This document shows, in pieces, positions 11,698 to 20,914 of a DNA stretch of 64,000 nucleotides (its first letter is position 1; every line of letters begins with the position of its first letter). Origin of the DNA: Antribacter gilvus. Its GTDB lineage: Bacteria; Actinomycetota; Actinomycetes; Actinomycetales; Cellulomonadaceae. Made by a program: the position numbers and the translations under genes. The notes below the pieces were generated by a model. That model ran no database searches. It was not told where the DNA came from and worked only from the letters and a program-made list of their open reading frames with translations. The stretch lies in NCBI RefSeq assembly GCF_003946865.1, contig NZ_QXTH01000013.1:62001-126000 (forward strand), in the 5' to 3' direction.

Positions 11698-12320
11698 ATC
11701 TTCTCCGCGTACGACGGCCCGTAGTAGTCGTCGAGGGTCTCGAGGGCGTCGTCGGGCCGCTCGAGCGACTTCGAGATGACCGCCCGGCGGGGGGCGGCGT
11801 CCGGCTCCCACGACGCGGCGTCCCAGGCCTGGGAGCGCAGGAACGCCTTGGAGCAGTGGTAGAAGACCTCGTGGACGTCCACCTCGAGGGCGACGGTGGG
11901 CACGTGCCGGCGGACCTGGAGGTCGGCGAGGTACGGGGCGTCCCGGACGACCGTCGCGGTCCCGTTGATCCGGAGGGTGTCGCCGCGTCCAGGGATCACG
12001 AAGACGAGGCCCACGTGGGGGTCGGCGAGGAGGTTGTGGAACCCGTCGGCGCGGCGGTTGCCCGGCCGCTCGGGCAGCGCGATCGTGCGGTCGTCGAGGA
12101 CGCGGACGAGGGACCCGGCGGGGTCGCCCTTGGGGGAGACGTCGAGCGAGCCGTCGGCGCCCGACGTCGCGACGAAGCACAGGCGTGACGCCGCGAGCCA
12201 CTGGCGGTCGATCTCGTGCAGGGAGCTGCGCGTCTTGTCGCGCGCGGGGGCGAGCGGGCGGCCCACCAGCTCCTCGAGCTCGGTGACGGACGTGACGGGG
12301 ACACCACCGTGTCTGCTCAT
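11688..12320 (-). CDS. FMN-dependent PPOX-fold flavoprotein (MSMEG_1061-like)
   Basis: A 210-residue protein of the pyridoxamine 5'-phosphate oxidase fold. The segments FVATSGADGSLDVSPKGDPAGSL and PERPGNRRADGFHNLLADPHVGLVFVIPGRGDTLRINGTATV contain the FMN-phosphate-binding and beta-barrel features of this group. The substrate is unknown; relatives bind FMN or F420. The ATG at 12320 follows TACGTT (12328-12333) by 7 nt with no Shine-Dalgarno, so it is probably leaderless. Confidence 0.8.
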   Translation of the reverse strand: MSRHGGVPVTSVTELEELVGRPLAPARDKTRSSLHEIDRQWLAASRLCFVATSGADGSLDVSPKGDPAGSLVRVLDDRTIALPERPGNRRADGFHNLLADPHVGLVFVIPGRGDTLRINGTATVVRDAPYLADLQVRRHVPTVALEVDVHEVFYHCSKAFLRSQAWDAASWEPDAAPRRAVISKSLERPDDALETLDDYYGPSYAEKIYG

Positions 12321-12388
12321 GCCGTCAAACGTACCCGCATGGTCGCCACGACGGAACGGTGGAAAACCGGAATGTCACCCCATCCCGG

Positions 12389-12394
12389 TACAGT
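12389..12394 (+). promoter_or_regulatory. -10 hexamer (TACAGT) before the Snf2-type gene
   Basis: TACAGT is followed by 9 nt and the ATG at 12404. No Shine-Dalgarno is present, which fits a leaderless or near-leaderless transcript. Confidence 0.45.
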
Positions 12395-12403
12395 GACCGG
12401 CCG

Positions 12404-14638
12404 ATGACCGACCAGACCTGGAAGCCCGGACCTGCCCGCCGCGTCCTTGACGACGCCCACGCCCGGCTCGACGACTCACGCCTCGTCCTGACCGCCGACG
12501 CCGACCTGCGCGAGCACGTCCGCTCCGCCTACACAGCGGTCCGCGAGGTGCGTGTGCACGCCGAGCTGCGCACCGTCCCCGTCGCGGCGCTGGAGGAGCT
12601 GCGCAAGAAGCTCAAGGTGACCGTCCTGGAGAAGTCCGGGTACCGGCACGTGACCCAGGTCCTGGTGGCCGGGACCGACCGGCTCGTCGAGGAGGGCATC
12701 GGCGCGGGCACCGCCCGGCTCGCCGTCGCCGCCGCGCGCGAGCTCGCCGACCAGGTGGACGCCGGGCTCCGGTTCCGCATCGACGTGGACCCCGACGACC
12801 CCTACGCGACCGTCCTGGTGCAGGCCCTGCACGCCTTCGGCCTCGCCACCGACGCCCGCCACCGGCACACAGACACCGCCAAGCGCCTCGCCGTCGAGGC
12901 GCCGCCCTTCCTCGACCCGGCACGCCCCGCGACCAGCTGGCTGCGGCGCCTGTTCGCGCCCGCCCCCGTCCGGACCGCGTCGTTCGCGGCCGTCACGGCG
13001 CTCGCGGACCTTCTCGGCCTCCCGGAGGACGGGGTGCGCCGCACGCCGCCGACCGCCACGTCGCACTCCTCGGGCGTCCCGGGGCTGGTCGTCGCCGCGG
13101 CGGAGGTGCGCGCCGCTGTCGGGCAGCCGCTGGAGGCCGCCGCCGTCTGGGCCGACTTCGAGCAGCGCTCTGCCGAGTACTACGGGCTGCTGAGCCAGGT
13201 CGCCGACCTCGGGGACGACCACGAGGCCGCCGAGGGCTTCCTGCCCGCGGACGTGGTGCGCCGGGTCGAGGACCAGCCGCTCGACCGGACGCTGCTGCGC
13301 GCGTCCCTGCGTGGCTATCAGGCCTTCGGCGCGCGGTACGCCCTGGTGCAGCGCCGCACGATCCTGGGCGACGAGATGGGCCTGGGCAAGACGATGCAGG
13401 CTCTCGCCGTGATGGCGCACCTCACCGCCACCGCCGCGCCCGGTCCGGTGCACCACCTCGTGGTGTGCCCGGCGAGCGTGGTGACGAACTGGGAGCGGGA
13501 GGTCGGTCGGCACTCCGCGCTCACCGCCACCGTGCTGCACGGGACCGACCGGGACGCCGCGGCGTCCCGCTGGACGGAGGAGGGCGGCGTGGGCGTCACC
13601 ACCTTCGAGGTGCTCGGCCGCCTCCCCTTCGACGACACGCTCCGCCCGGCGCTGCTCGTGGTCGACGAGGCGCACTACGTCAAGAACCCGGCCACGATCC
13701 GCGGGCGGACCGTGCGCGCCTGGGCCGACCGGGCGGACAGGGTGCTGTTCCTCTCGGGCACGCCGATGGAGAACAAGGTCGCCGAGTTCCGCCACATGGT
13801 GGGCTACCTCCAGCCCGAGGTGGCGCGCCAGCTCGACCCGCAGGCGGGCCTCTCCGGGGCCAAGGCGTTCCGGCGGATCGTGGCCCCGGCCTACCTCCGG
13901 CGCAACCAGGAGGACGTGCTCACCGAGCTCCCCGGGCTGGTCCAGGTCGAGGAGTGGGACCGGTTCGGCGAGCACGACGGCGCGGCGTACCGCGCCGCCG
14001 TCGAGGCGGGCAACTTCATGGCGATGCGCCGGGCGGCGTTCGACGTGGCCCACCCGGAGGACTCGGCCAAGCTGCGCCGCCTGCGGGAGCTCGTCGACGA
14101 GGCGGTCGCCAACGGTCGGCGCGTCATCGTGTTCTCGTACTTCCTGAACGTGCTCCAGCAGGTGTCCACGATGCTCGGCGACCTGGCGGTGGGGCCGCTC
14201 ACCGGGTCGGTGCCCGTGGCCGACCGGCAGGAGATGGTCGACGTCCTCGCACGCCCGGACGGGCCGCGGGTCCTGGTCAGCCAGATCACCGCCGGCGGCG
14301 TGGGGCTCAACGTGCAGGCGGCCTCCGTGGTGATCTTCTGCGAGCCGCAGGTCAAGCCGACCATCGAGGCGCAGGCCGTGGCGCGGGCCCACCGCATGGG
14401 CCAGACCCGCACGGTGCAGGTGCACCGCCTGCTGGTGGAGGACTCCGTGGATCAGCGGATGATGGAGATCCTCGGCTCCAAGGCTGCCCTGTTCGAGGAG
14501 TTCGCGCGGCAGTCGGAGATCACCGACTCCGCGCCCGCTGCGGTCGACGTGTCGGAGCCGGAGCTCGCCCGGACCATCCTGGCGCAGGAGCAGGAACGCC
14601 TGGGCCGTCAGGCCGTCGCGGCGTCCGCTCCGGCCTGA
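12404..14638 (+). CDS. Snf2-family DEAD/DEAH-box helicase
   Basis: A 744-residue ATPase. The first ~300 residues are a helical region with no family I recognise. The helicase core follows: GDEMGLGKT (Walker A, ~322-330), VVDEAHYVKNP (DEAH box, ~418), LSGTPMENK (motif III region), and the C-terminal lobe with ITAGGVGLN and ARAHRMGQTRTVQVHRLL (motifs V and VI). This is the Swi2/Snf2 type that translocates on DNA to remodel or displace bound proteins. A GTG at 12359 is a possible longer start, but the promoter hexamer lies between the two. Single-gene unit; role in repair, transcription or defence is not decided by context. Confidence 0.88.
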   Translation: MTDQTWKPGPARRVLDDAHARLDDSRLVLTADADLREHVRSAYTAVREVRVHAELRTVPVAALEELRKKLKVTVLEKSGYRHVTQVLVAGTDRLVEEGIGAGTARLAVAAARELADQVDAGLRFRIDVDPDDPYATVLVQALHAFGLATDARHRHTDTAKRLAVEAPPFLDPARPATSWLRRLFAPAPVRTASFAAVTALADLLGLPEDGVRRTPPTATSHSSGVPGLVVAAAEVRAAVGQPLEAAAVWADFEQRSAEYYGLLSQVADLGDDHEAAEGFLPADVVRRVEDQPLDRTLLRASLRGYQAFGARYALVQRRTILGDEMGLGKTMQALAVMAHLTATAAPGPVHHLVVCPASVVTNWEREVGRHSALTATVLHGTDRDAAASRWTEEGGVGVTTFEVLGRLPFDDTLRPALLVVDEAHYVKNPATIRGRTVRAWADRADRVLFLSGTPMENKVAEFRHMVGYLQPEVARQLDPQAGLSGAKAFRRIVAPAYLRRNQEDVLTELPGLVQVEEWDRFGEHDGAAYRAAVEAGNFMAMRRAAFDVAHPEDSAKLRRLRELVDEAVANGRRVIVFSYFLNVLQQVSTMLGDLAVGPLTGSVPVADRQEMVDVLARPDGPRVLVSQITAGGVGLNVQAASVVIFCEPQVKPTIEAQAVARAHRMGQTRTVQVHRLLVEDSVDQRMMEILGSKAALFEEFARQSEITDSAPAAVDVSEPELARTILAQEQERLGRQAVAASAPA

Positions 14639-16234
14639 CCGGTACCGACATCGGGAAAATTCTTTTCATGACCCCGTATGACGGCAGGTGTGGTCGTGTC
14701 GGGCGGCCTGCGCTTGACTGGTCGGTCGTGGACATTCCCGGTTTCCTCGCGAGGCTCCGGCAGGGCCGCGGGGGAGACCCGGCGGAGCGCCCTGCGTGGC
14801 AGCCGGCCTCTGGAGGGCACAGCCCGGCGAGCCTGCTCGCGCCAGAGCGCCGCATCGTGCCGTTCGTGGGGCGTACCCAGGAGCTGGCCGCCCTCGAGTC
14901 CTGGGCACGGTCGCGCGAGCGCGTCGCCGTGCGGCTCGTCACGGGGGCGGGCGGAGTCGGCAAGACGAGGCTCGCGGCCGAGCTGACGGCTCGGCTCGCG
15001 CGGTCGGGGTGGGCCGTGGTTCCGGTCCTCGAGGGCGACGAGGCGCTGGCGGCCGCCGCGCTCGGGCCGGGCCGGACGCTCCTCGTCGTCGACGAGGCAG
15101 ACGCCAGGCCGCCGCTCAGCGACCTGATCACCGCGGTGGCCGACGCCGACGCCCGCGCCGTGCGGGTGCTGCTCCTCGCCCGCGGGGCCGGCGAGTGGTG
15201 GCAGCGCCTCCTCGGAGGAGCAGCAGGGGAGGTGCTCGACCGCGCGTACCAGGGCACCGACCTCCCGGTCGCGACGCACCCCGCGCAGTCGGACGCGAGC
15301 ATCCTCGTGGACGCGGCGGCCGCCTTCGCGGACGTGCTCGGCGTCGTCCCGCCGACGCTCCACGTGGCGCCGTCGGACACCGGGAACGGGCGGATCCTGG
15401 ACCTGCATGCCGCGGCGCTCGCCGCGGTCCTCGGCGAGGTGCGGGGCGGGGTGCGGGGCGGGCCCGCCCACGGCTTCGGTGACGTCGGCGGGTCGGGTGG
15501 GGGCGGTGGGGCCGGAGGGGTCGGCGTGGCCGCTGCGGCCGGTGTGGCCGGCGCGCGGCCGGTGACCGTGCGGCCGTCGGCGGGGCTGGCCGACCTGCTC
15601 CGGCACGAGCGGCGGGCCTGGGCCCGGGCCGCCGGGCTCACCGCGCTGGCGCTGGGCATCCCGGCGCCGGAGAGCGAGCGGGTGCCGCACGCGGTCGCGG
15701 TCGCGACCCTCTTCGGCGCGGCCGACGCGACCGAGGCGCGCGACCTCCTGCGGGCGGTCCTCAGGGACGCGTCGGACGACGAGGTGAAGATCCTGAGCGC
15801 CTTCCTCGCCTCCACCTTCCCGCCCGCGCCCGGTGACACGCGGCCGTTCACCGGCCTCCTGCCCGACCGGCTCGCCCAGTGGCACCTGGTCGACCAGCTC
15901 GCGGGCCAGGGAGGGGTCCCGGGCACCGATCACACCGGTGGAGATCGGCTCCTGCCGCCCGGCGCGCGGATCTCCGGCACCCAGGCGGCCCGGGCCGTCA
16001 TGTTCCTGGCACACACGATGGCCGACCCCCCCACGACCGGTCGGCAGGCACGACGGGAACCCTGCCGGGCGGTCCGCCGCCTTCGAGGCCGTCGTGGCGC
16101 TGCTCGACCGGGTGTGCGACCTCGTGCCCGACGACGTCCGCGTGCTGCAGCCGCTGGCCGCCGCCCTGGCGCTCCCGTCGGCCCCGGTCTCCGCCGCGCG
16201 GGCACGGCTCGCCCGCCGCGCCCTCGACCTGCTG

Positions 16235-16282
16235 GACGCCGACGCCGACGCCCACGCCGACGCCGACGCCGACGCGCACGAC
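16235..16282 (+). repeat. 6-bp tandem repeat in TPR gene A
   Basis: Eight imperfect copies of GACGCC encode a DADADAHADADADAHD stretch just after the frameshift. It probably forms an acidic linker and is slippage-prone, although in steps of two codons. Confidence 0.8.
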
Positions 16283-16403
16283 GCGGCGCGCGCCACCGCG
16301 CACGACGTCCTGGCAGCCGCCCTGGAGCAGAGCGGCCGGCCGGACGAGGCGCTCGTCCATGTCGAGGCGGCGCTCCGGCTGCGGCGCGAGCGTGCCGCGG
16401 ACC

Positions 16404-16439
16404 GCCCCGCCCGCCCCGCCCGCCCCGCCCGCCCCGCCC
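16404..16439 (+). repeat. 9-bp tandem repeat in TPR gene A
   Basis: Four copies of GCCCCGCCC encode a Pro-Ala-Arg repeat between the first helices and the TPR array. Unit length preserves the frame. Confidence 0.8.
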
Positions 16440-17945
16440 GCCCGGACCCGCGCGAGCGCGCCGTCGCCCGCCCCGCCCGGTACCTGCCCGACCTCGCGGA
16501 GACGCTCGTGTCGTACGGCGTGATCGTGTGGCAGGTCGGTGACGCAGAGGGCGCGATGGCGGCCGAGCTCGAGGCGGCCGGCATCTACCGGGAGCTGGCG
16601 CAGGACCGCCCGGAGCGGTTCCGGCCGCTCCTCGCCCGGACGCTGCAGAACGTCGGGGTGACTCTCGGGGCCCTCGGCCGCCCGGCGGAGGCGGTCGACC
16701 CTGCCACCGAGGCGGTGGCGATGTTCCGGGAGCTCGAGGCGACCGACCCGGGCAAGCACCGGGCGCGGCTCGCGAAGGCGCTGTGGAACCTGGGCCGACG
16801 GCACGCCGAGCTGGGGCGTCTCGACGAGGCCTACCGCTGCACCGACGAGGCCGTGACGCACTGGCGCGCGCTGGCGGCGGACAACCCGGAGCTGCACGGG
16901 CCGGACCTGGCGAGCGCGCTGTCCAACCTCGGCGCCCGCCTCGCCGAGGTCGGTCGCACCGACGAGGCGATCGCGGCGAGCGAGGAGTCGCTGGCGATCC
17001 GGCGGAGGTTCGCGGCCGACGCCAGCGCCTACCTGCCGTACGTCGCGCTGTCGCTGTCGAACCTCGGCGCGCTCTACTCCCGCGTGGGCCGCACCCTCGA
17101 CGCGCTGCCCGTGGAGCGTGAGGCCGTGGAGCTGCGGCGTCGGCTCGCCGAGGAGAGCGGGGAGCGCTACCTGCCCGACCTGGCCGCGTCGCTGTCGAAC
17201 CTCGGCGTGACGCTGTCCCGGCTGGAGCGGGTCGTCGACGCGCTGCTCGTGGAGCAGGAGGCCGTGGAGATCCGGCGCACGCTCGCGGCGGGGAACCGGG
17301 CGCTGCACGAGCCGACGCTCGCCGGCTCCCTCACCAACCTCGGCGTCCGGCTCTCGGAGCTGGCCCGCCCCGCGGACGCGCTGCTCCCCACGGAGGAAGC
17401 CGTCGGGATCCTGCGGCGCCTCATGGCGGACAACGCGGAGCGGTACCTCCCGGACCTCGCGGCGTGCCTCACCAACCTGGGAGCCACCCTCCTCGACCTG
17501 GACCGGGCAGCCGACGCGGTGGAGCCCGCCGCGGAGGCGGTCCGGCTGCGGCGAGAGCTCGCGGAGGTGCGGCCCGGCTGCTACCTGCCCGACCTGGCCC
17601 AGTCCCTGACCAACCTGGCCGCCACGCTCGCCGAGCTCGGGCGGCACGGCGAGGCGCTCCCGCCGGCCCGGGAGGCGGTCCTGATCCGCGAGCAGCTCGC
17701 GCACCGCGACCCGGTCCGGTTCGAGGCGGACCATGACCGATCGCTGCACGTGCTGCGCCTGGTCCACGAGGCGCTGGCCCGCCCGGTGTGAGCCCTGCCG
17801 GCCCCCCCGAGAACAACCTCGCGCGGGCGATCCGGCCCGGATGCTGCTCCCGGCGGGCAGGAGCGGACAAGATTGTCCGGCGTGTCTTCCGTGGGCGGCG
17901 TGTCCGGGTCGCACGAGGCGCCCGAGTGGCGTTGACTTGTCCGTC

Positions 17946-20753
17946 ATGGACGGGACGGTCGGCTCGGCGCGCTCGCAGTCGTCTGTCCGTGCCCTGCGGG
18001 GCGTCGTGAGCAGCGCCAGGGCGCGGCTGGACGCGGTCGGCGGGCTCCGGCGTCGGGCCACGAGGCGGGACGTGACGGACTCTGCGGAGCCGGCCCGGGG
18101 CCCGGCCGCCCTGCTCTCTCCCGCCCGGGCGATCGTGCCGTTCCGGGGCCGGGTCGCGGAGCTCGACGAGCTGACGACGTGGTGCTGGGCCGGGCGGGCC
18201 GGGCGCGTGCGCCTGCTGCTGGGGTCGGGCGGCGTGGGGAAGACCAGGCTCGCGGCCGAGCTGGCCCGCAGGCTCTCCTCGGACGGCTGGCTGTGCGTCG
18301 ACGTGCCCGACGGTGAGGAGGCCGCTGCCGCCGAGCGGTACCTGCGTTCCGACCCGGGGGCGCGTCGCGTCCTCCTCGTCCTCGACCGCGGCGAGACCCG
18401 CCGAGGGCTCGGGACGCTCCTGGCCGCGCTGTCCGCCGTCCGCGACACGCACGTCCGCGTGCTCGTCCTCGCCCGCGAGGACGGCCCGTGGTGGTCGCGA
18501 CGGGAGTCCGACAGCCCGGCGGTGCGCGCCCTCGTCGAGGACGCCGTGACCACGGACCTGGGCCCGCGGCTCACGCCGGGCCAGGACCACGCCGCGGTTG
18601 CGGAGGCGGCGGTGCGCGCGTTCGCCGCCGCGCTGGACGTCCCCGTGCCGCGCGTCCGGGTCCTGGTGCGGGGGCCCGTGCCGCGGGTGCTGGACCTGCA
18701 CGCGGCGGCGCTCGTCGGTGTGCTCACAGCACCGCGGCCCGACGACGGAGCCCCCGCCGGGACGGGCGAGGCGGACGCGGTCGACCCCGCAGCGCCTGTC
18801 GACGAGATCGTCGTCGACGTGTCGGGTGCCCTCACCGACCTGCTCGCGCTGGAGCGCCGGGCGGGCGCCGCGTCCGACCCGGGGGCCGGCCCGTCGGGCC
18901 CCGACCGGATCACCGGGCGCCGCGTGATCGACGAGGTCGTGGCGGCGCCGCGCGCCGCGCGCGCCCGGCTGACCGTTCTCGACCAGCAGGACTCCTTCCA
19001 CCTGGCCGCGATCCTCGCCCGCGCACTGCACGAGCTCCCTGATGACGCGGAGGCCTTCGCGCCCGTGGCCGGGCTGCTCGAGGACCTGGTCGAGCGGATG
19101 CCGGACGAGGGGGACCTGCTCGCCGCCGTCGCGGGCGCCCTGCCGGACGCCTCGCCGGCGCTCGCCGGGCTCCGCGCGGACCTCTTGGAACGGGTCCTCG
19201 ACAAGGTCGACCCGGAGGACCGCACCATCGTGACGACCCTGCTCCGGGAGCTCGGCGACGCGCTGGCCGACCTCGGGCGGCGCGACGAGGCGCTCGCCGC
19301 CCGCCAGGAGGCGGCGGACATCGCCCGGGCCCTGGTGGCCGACGACGGCGACCGCCACGTGCCGGACCTCGCCGGGGCGCTCACCGATCTCGGCGCCGCC
19401 CACCACGAGCTCGGCCAGGCGGCTCCTGCCCGGGCCTGCGCCGACGAGTCGGTCGCACTCTGGCGTTCCCTGGCGACCGGCCGCCCCGGCCGGTTCCTCG
19501 CCGGGACCGTGCGGGCCGTCGACCTGCTCGCCGCGACGCTGACGGCGGCCGGGGACGGCGCCGGGTCGCTGGCGGCGCAGGAGGAGGCGCTGCAGCTCCG
19601 GCGCACCCTCGTCGCGCGCGACCGCGAGCGACACCTGCGCGGGCTGGCCGGCGCCCTGGAGCGGTTCGCGGGATCCCTGGCGGCGCACGGCCGCACGGCC
19701 GCCGCGCTCCCGGTGACGGTGCAGGCGTGCGACGCGTTCCGCGTGGCCGCCCAGGCCCACTCGGAGCGTGACGTGCCGGCGCTCGCCAGGGTCCTTGCCG
19801 AGCTCGCGTCACGGTACGTGGAGCTGGGGCGGCCGGCGGAGGCGCTCCCGCCGGCGCTGGAGGCGGTGAACCTGCGGCGCGTCCTGGTCCGGGACCATGC
19901 CGGCGACCGCTACCTGCCCGAGCTGGGGCAGGCGCTGTCCCGCCTGGGCGCGGTGTACTCGGAGCTGCGCCGCCCGCAGCAGGCGCTCCCGGTGCAGCGG
20001 GAGGCCGTGGCGATCCGGCGCACGCTGGTGGAGCAGGACCGCAAGGACGGCCTTGTCGCCGACCTGGCGGGGTCGCTGTCGAACCTGGGGGTGACCTACT
20101 CGGGCCTCGGCCGACCCGCCGAGGCGCTCCCGCTGGACCAGGAGGCCGCGGACCTGCGCCGCGACCTGGCGCGGAGGCACCCGGACCGGTACCTCGCCGA
20201 CCTGGGCGACTCGCTGTCCAACCTGGGGGTGCGACTGGCCGAGCTGGGCCGGCCCCGGGACGCGGTGGGGCCCGCCCAGGAGGCGGTGCACATCCGCCGC
20301 GACCTCGCGGAGGCGGGCGGGCCGCGCGCCCGGGCGGACCTGGCGGCGGCCCTCGTCAACCTGGGAGCGACGTACGCCGATCTCGGCCGGCCCGCGGAGG
20401 CCATGACGCCGACCCGGGAGGCGGTGCGCCTCCGCCGGGACCTCGTGGGGCAGAACCCGGCGCGCTATCTGCCCGACCTCGCGAGCGCCCTGTCGAACCT
20501 CGCGGCGCAGCGTGCCGACTCGGGCGAGGCGCGCAGCGCGCTGGAGCCGGCGCTGGAGGCGGTCCGCATCCGCCGGGAGCTGGCCCGGACGAGCCCCCAC
20601 CGGTACTCGGCCGACCTGAACCGGTCGCTGACGGTCCTGGCGATCGTGCACGAGGAGCTGGGGGACCGCGGCGCGGCGGTCCTCGCCCGCGCGGAGGTGG
20701 GCGCCGTCTCACATCGCGGCGCAGGTCTGGCGCCCGGCGTCACACCGGCTTAG
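17946..20753 (+). CDS. STAND-like NTPase/TPR protein B
   Basis: A 935-residue intact paralog of gene A. After ~60 basic residues comes IVPFRGRVAELDELTTW, then Walker A GSGGVGKTRLAAEL (93-100 for the P-loop), a weak Walker B (RVLLVLDRGE, without the usual second acidic residue) and RVLDLHAAALVGVL. From about residue 415 to the end there are ~10 TPRs of 45-50 residues. This architecture fits signal-transduction/STAND ATPases that use TPRs for partner or ligand binding; no effector domain (CHAT, protease, nuclease) is seen. ATG 17946 follows TTGACT by 8 nt, like gene A. Function unknown. Confidence 0.8.
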   Translation: MDGTVGSARSQSSVRALRGVVSSARARLDAVGGLRRRATRRDVTDSAEPARGPAALLSPARAIVPFRGRVAELDELTTWCWAGRAGRVRLLLGSGGVGKTRLAAELARRLSSDGWLCVDVPDGEEAAAAERYLRSDPGARRVLLVLDRGETRRGLGTLLAALSAVRDTHVRVLVLAREDGPWWSRRESDSPAVRALVEDAVTTDLGPRLTPGQDHAAVAEAAVRAFAAALDVPVPRVRVLVRGPVPRVLDLHAAALVGVLTAPRPDDGAPAGTGEADAVDPAAPVDEIVVDVSGALTDLLALERRAGAASDPGAGPSGPDRITGRRVIDEVVAAPRAARARLTVLDQQDSFHLAAILARALHELPDDAEAFAPVAGLLEDLVERMPDEGDLLAAVAGALPDASPALAGLRADLLERVLDKVDPEDRTIVTTLLRELGDALADLGRRDEALAARQEAADIARALVADDGDRHVPDLAGALTDLGAAHHELGQAAPARACADESVALWRSLATGRPGRFLAGTVRAVDLLAATLTAAGDGAGSLAAQEEALQLRRTLVARDRERHLRGLAGALERFAGSLAAHGRTAAALPVTVQACDAFRVAAQAHSERDVPALARVLAELASRYVELGRPAEALPPALEAVNLRRVLVRDHAGDRYLPELGQALSRLGAVYSELRRPQQALPVQREAVAIRRTLVEQDRKDGLVADLAGSLSNLGVTYSGLGRPAEALPLDQEAADLRRDLARRHPDRYLADLGDSLSNLGVRLAELGRPRDAVGPAQEAVHIRRDLAEAGGPRARADLAAALVNLGATYADLGRPAEAMTPTREAVRLRRDLVGQNPARYLPDLASALSNLAAQRADSGEARSALEPALEAVRIRRELARTSPHRYSADLNRSLTVLAIVHEELGDRGAAVLARAEVGAVSHRGAGLAPGVTPA

Positions 20754-20779
20754 TGTCGGGCTGATTCACCATGACCCGT

Positions 20780-20901
20780 CCGAGGGTGCTTACCTCGGCG
20801 GCGGGCGTCGACGCGGGTATCGCGGACGTCCCGACCTGGCCGGAGGGCCGCTGGTCGTGAGTCGTTCCCACCCGTCCCCCCGGCGTGCCCGGGGGACTCA
20901 C
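20780..20901 (+). promoter_or_regulatory. structured 5' leader of metE
   Basis: Two hairpins can form upstream of metE: CCGAGG/CCTCGG (20780-20798), and a larger one in which GTGAGT (20857-20862) pairs with ACTCAC (20896-20901) around an inner CCCCCGG/CCGGGGG stem (20877-20883 with 20889-20895). The second ends 2 nt before the GAGGA ribosome site. Could control translation or simply terminate the upstream gene. I saw no B12-box (GCCACTG) and no recognisable SAM-riboswitch core. Confidence 0.4.
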
Positions 20902-20914
20902 CCGAGGAATGCTC

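Larger units (their letters stand above)
14728..17791 (+). pseudogene. STAND-like NTPase/TPR protein A, frameshifted in a C7 run
   Basis: With one base removed the product would have 1,020 residues. The first ~433 residues hold IVPFVGRTQEL, Walker A GAGGVGKT (74-81), Walker B LLVVDEAD (~119-126) and the DLHAAAL motif that is also seen in paralog B. The reading frame then ends at a run of seven C (16026-16032); dropping one C joins it to the next frame, which encodes about ten kinesin-light-chain-type TPRs (units like YLPDLAASLSNLGVTLSRL). Either a real inactivation, a phase-variable switch or a sequencing error. GTG 14728 is preferred (TTGACT ends 8 nt before it); ATG 14668 is also possible. 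Confidence 0.8.

Noticed and set aside
13465-14667. A long frame upstream of NTPase/TPR gene A, overlapping the Snf2-type gene.
   Set aside because: It is Arg/Gly-rich shadow sequence of the helicase gene with no motif; the real gene starts at 14728 or 14668.
14714-14719. TTGACT before genes A and B read as a -35 box.
   Set aside because: It lies only 8 nt before the start codon, too close for a -35. It could be a weak -10 of a leaderless promoter, or coding if the start is further upstream.
20754-20914. Cobalamin riboswitch before metE.
   Set aside because: The leader is short and has no B12-box; only simple hairpins are visible.
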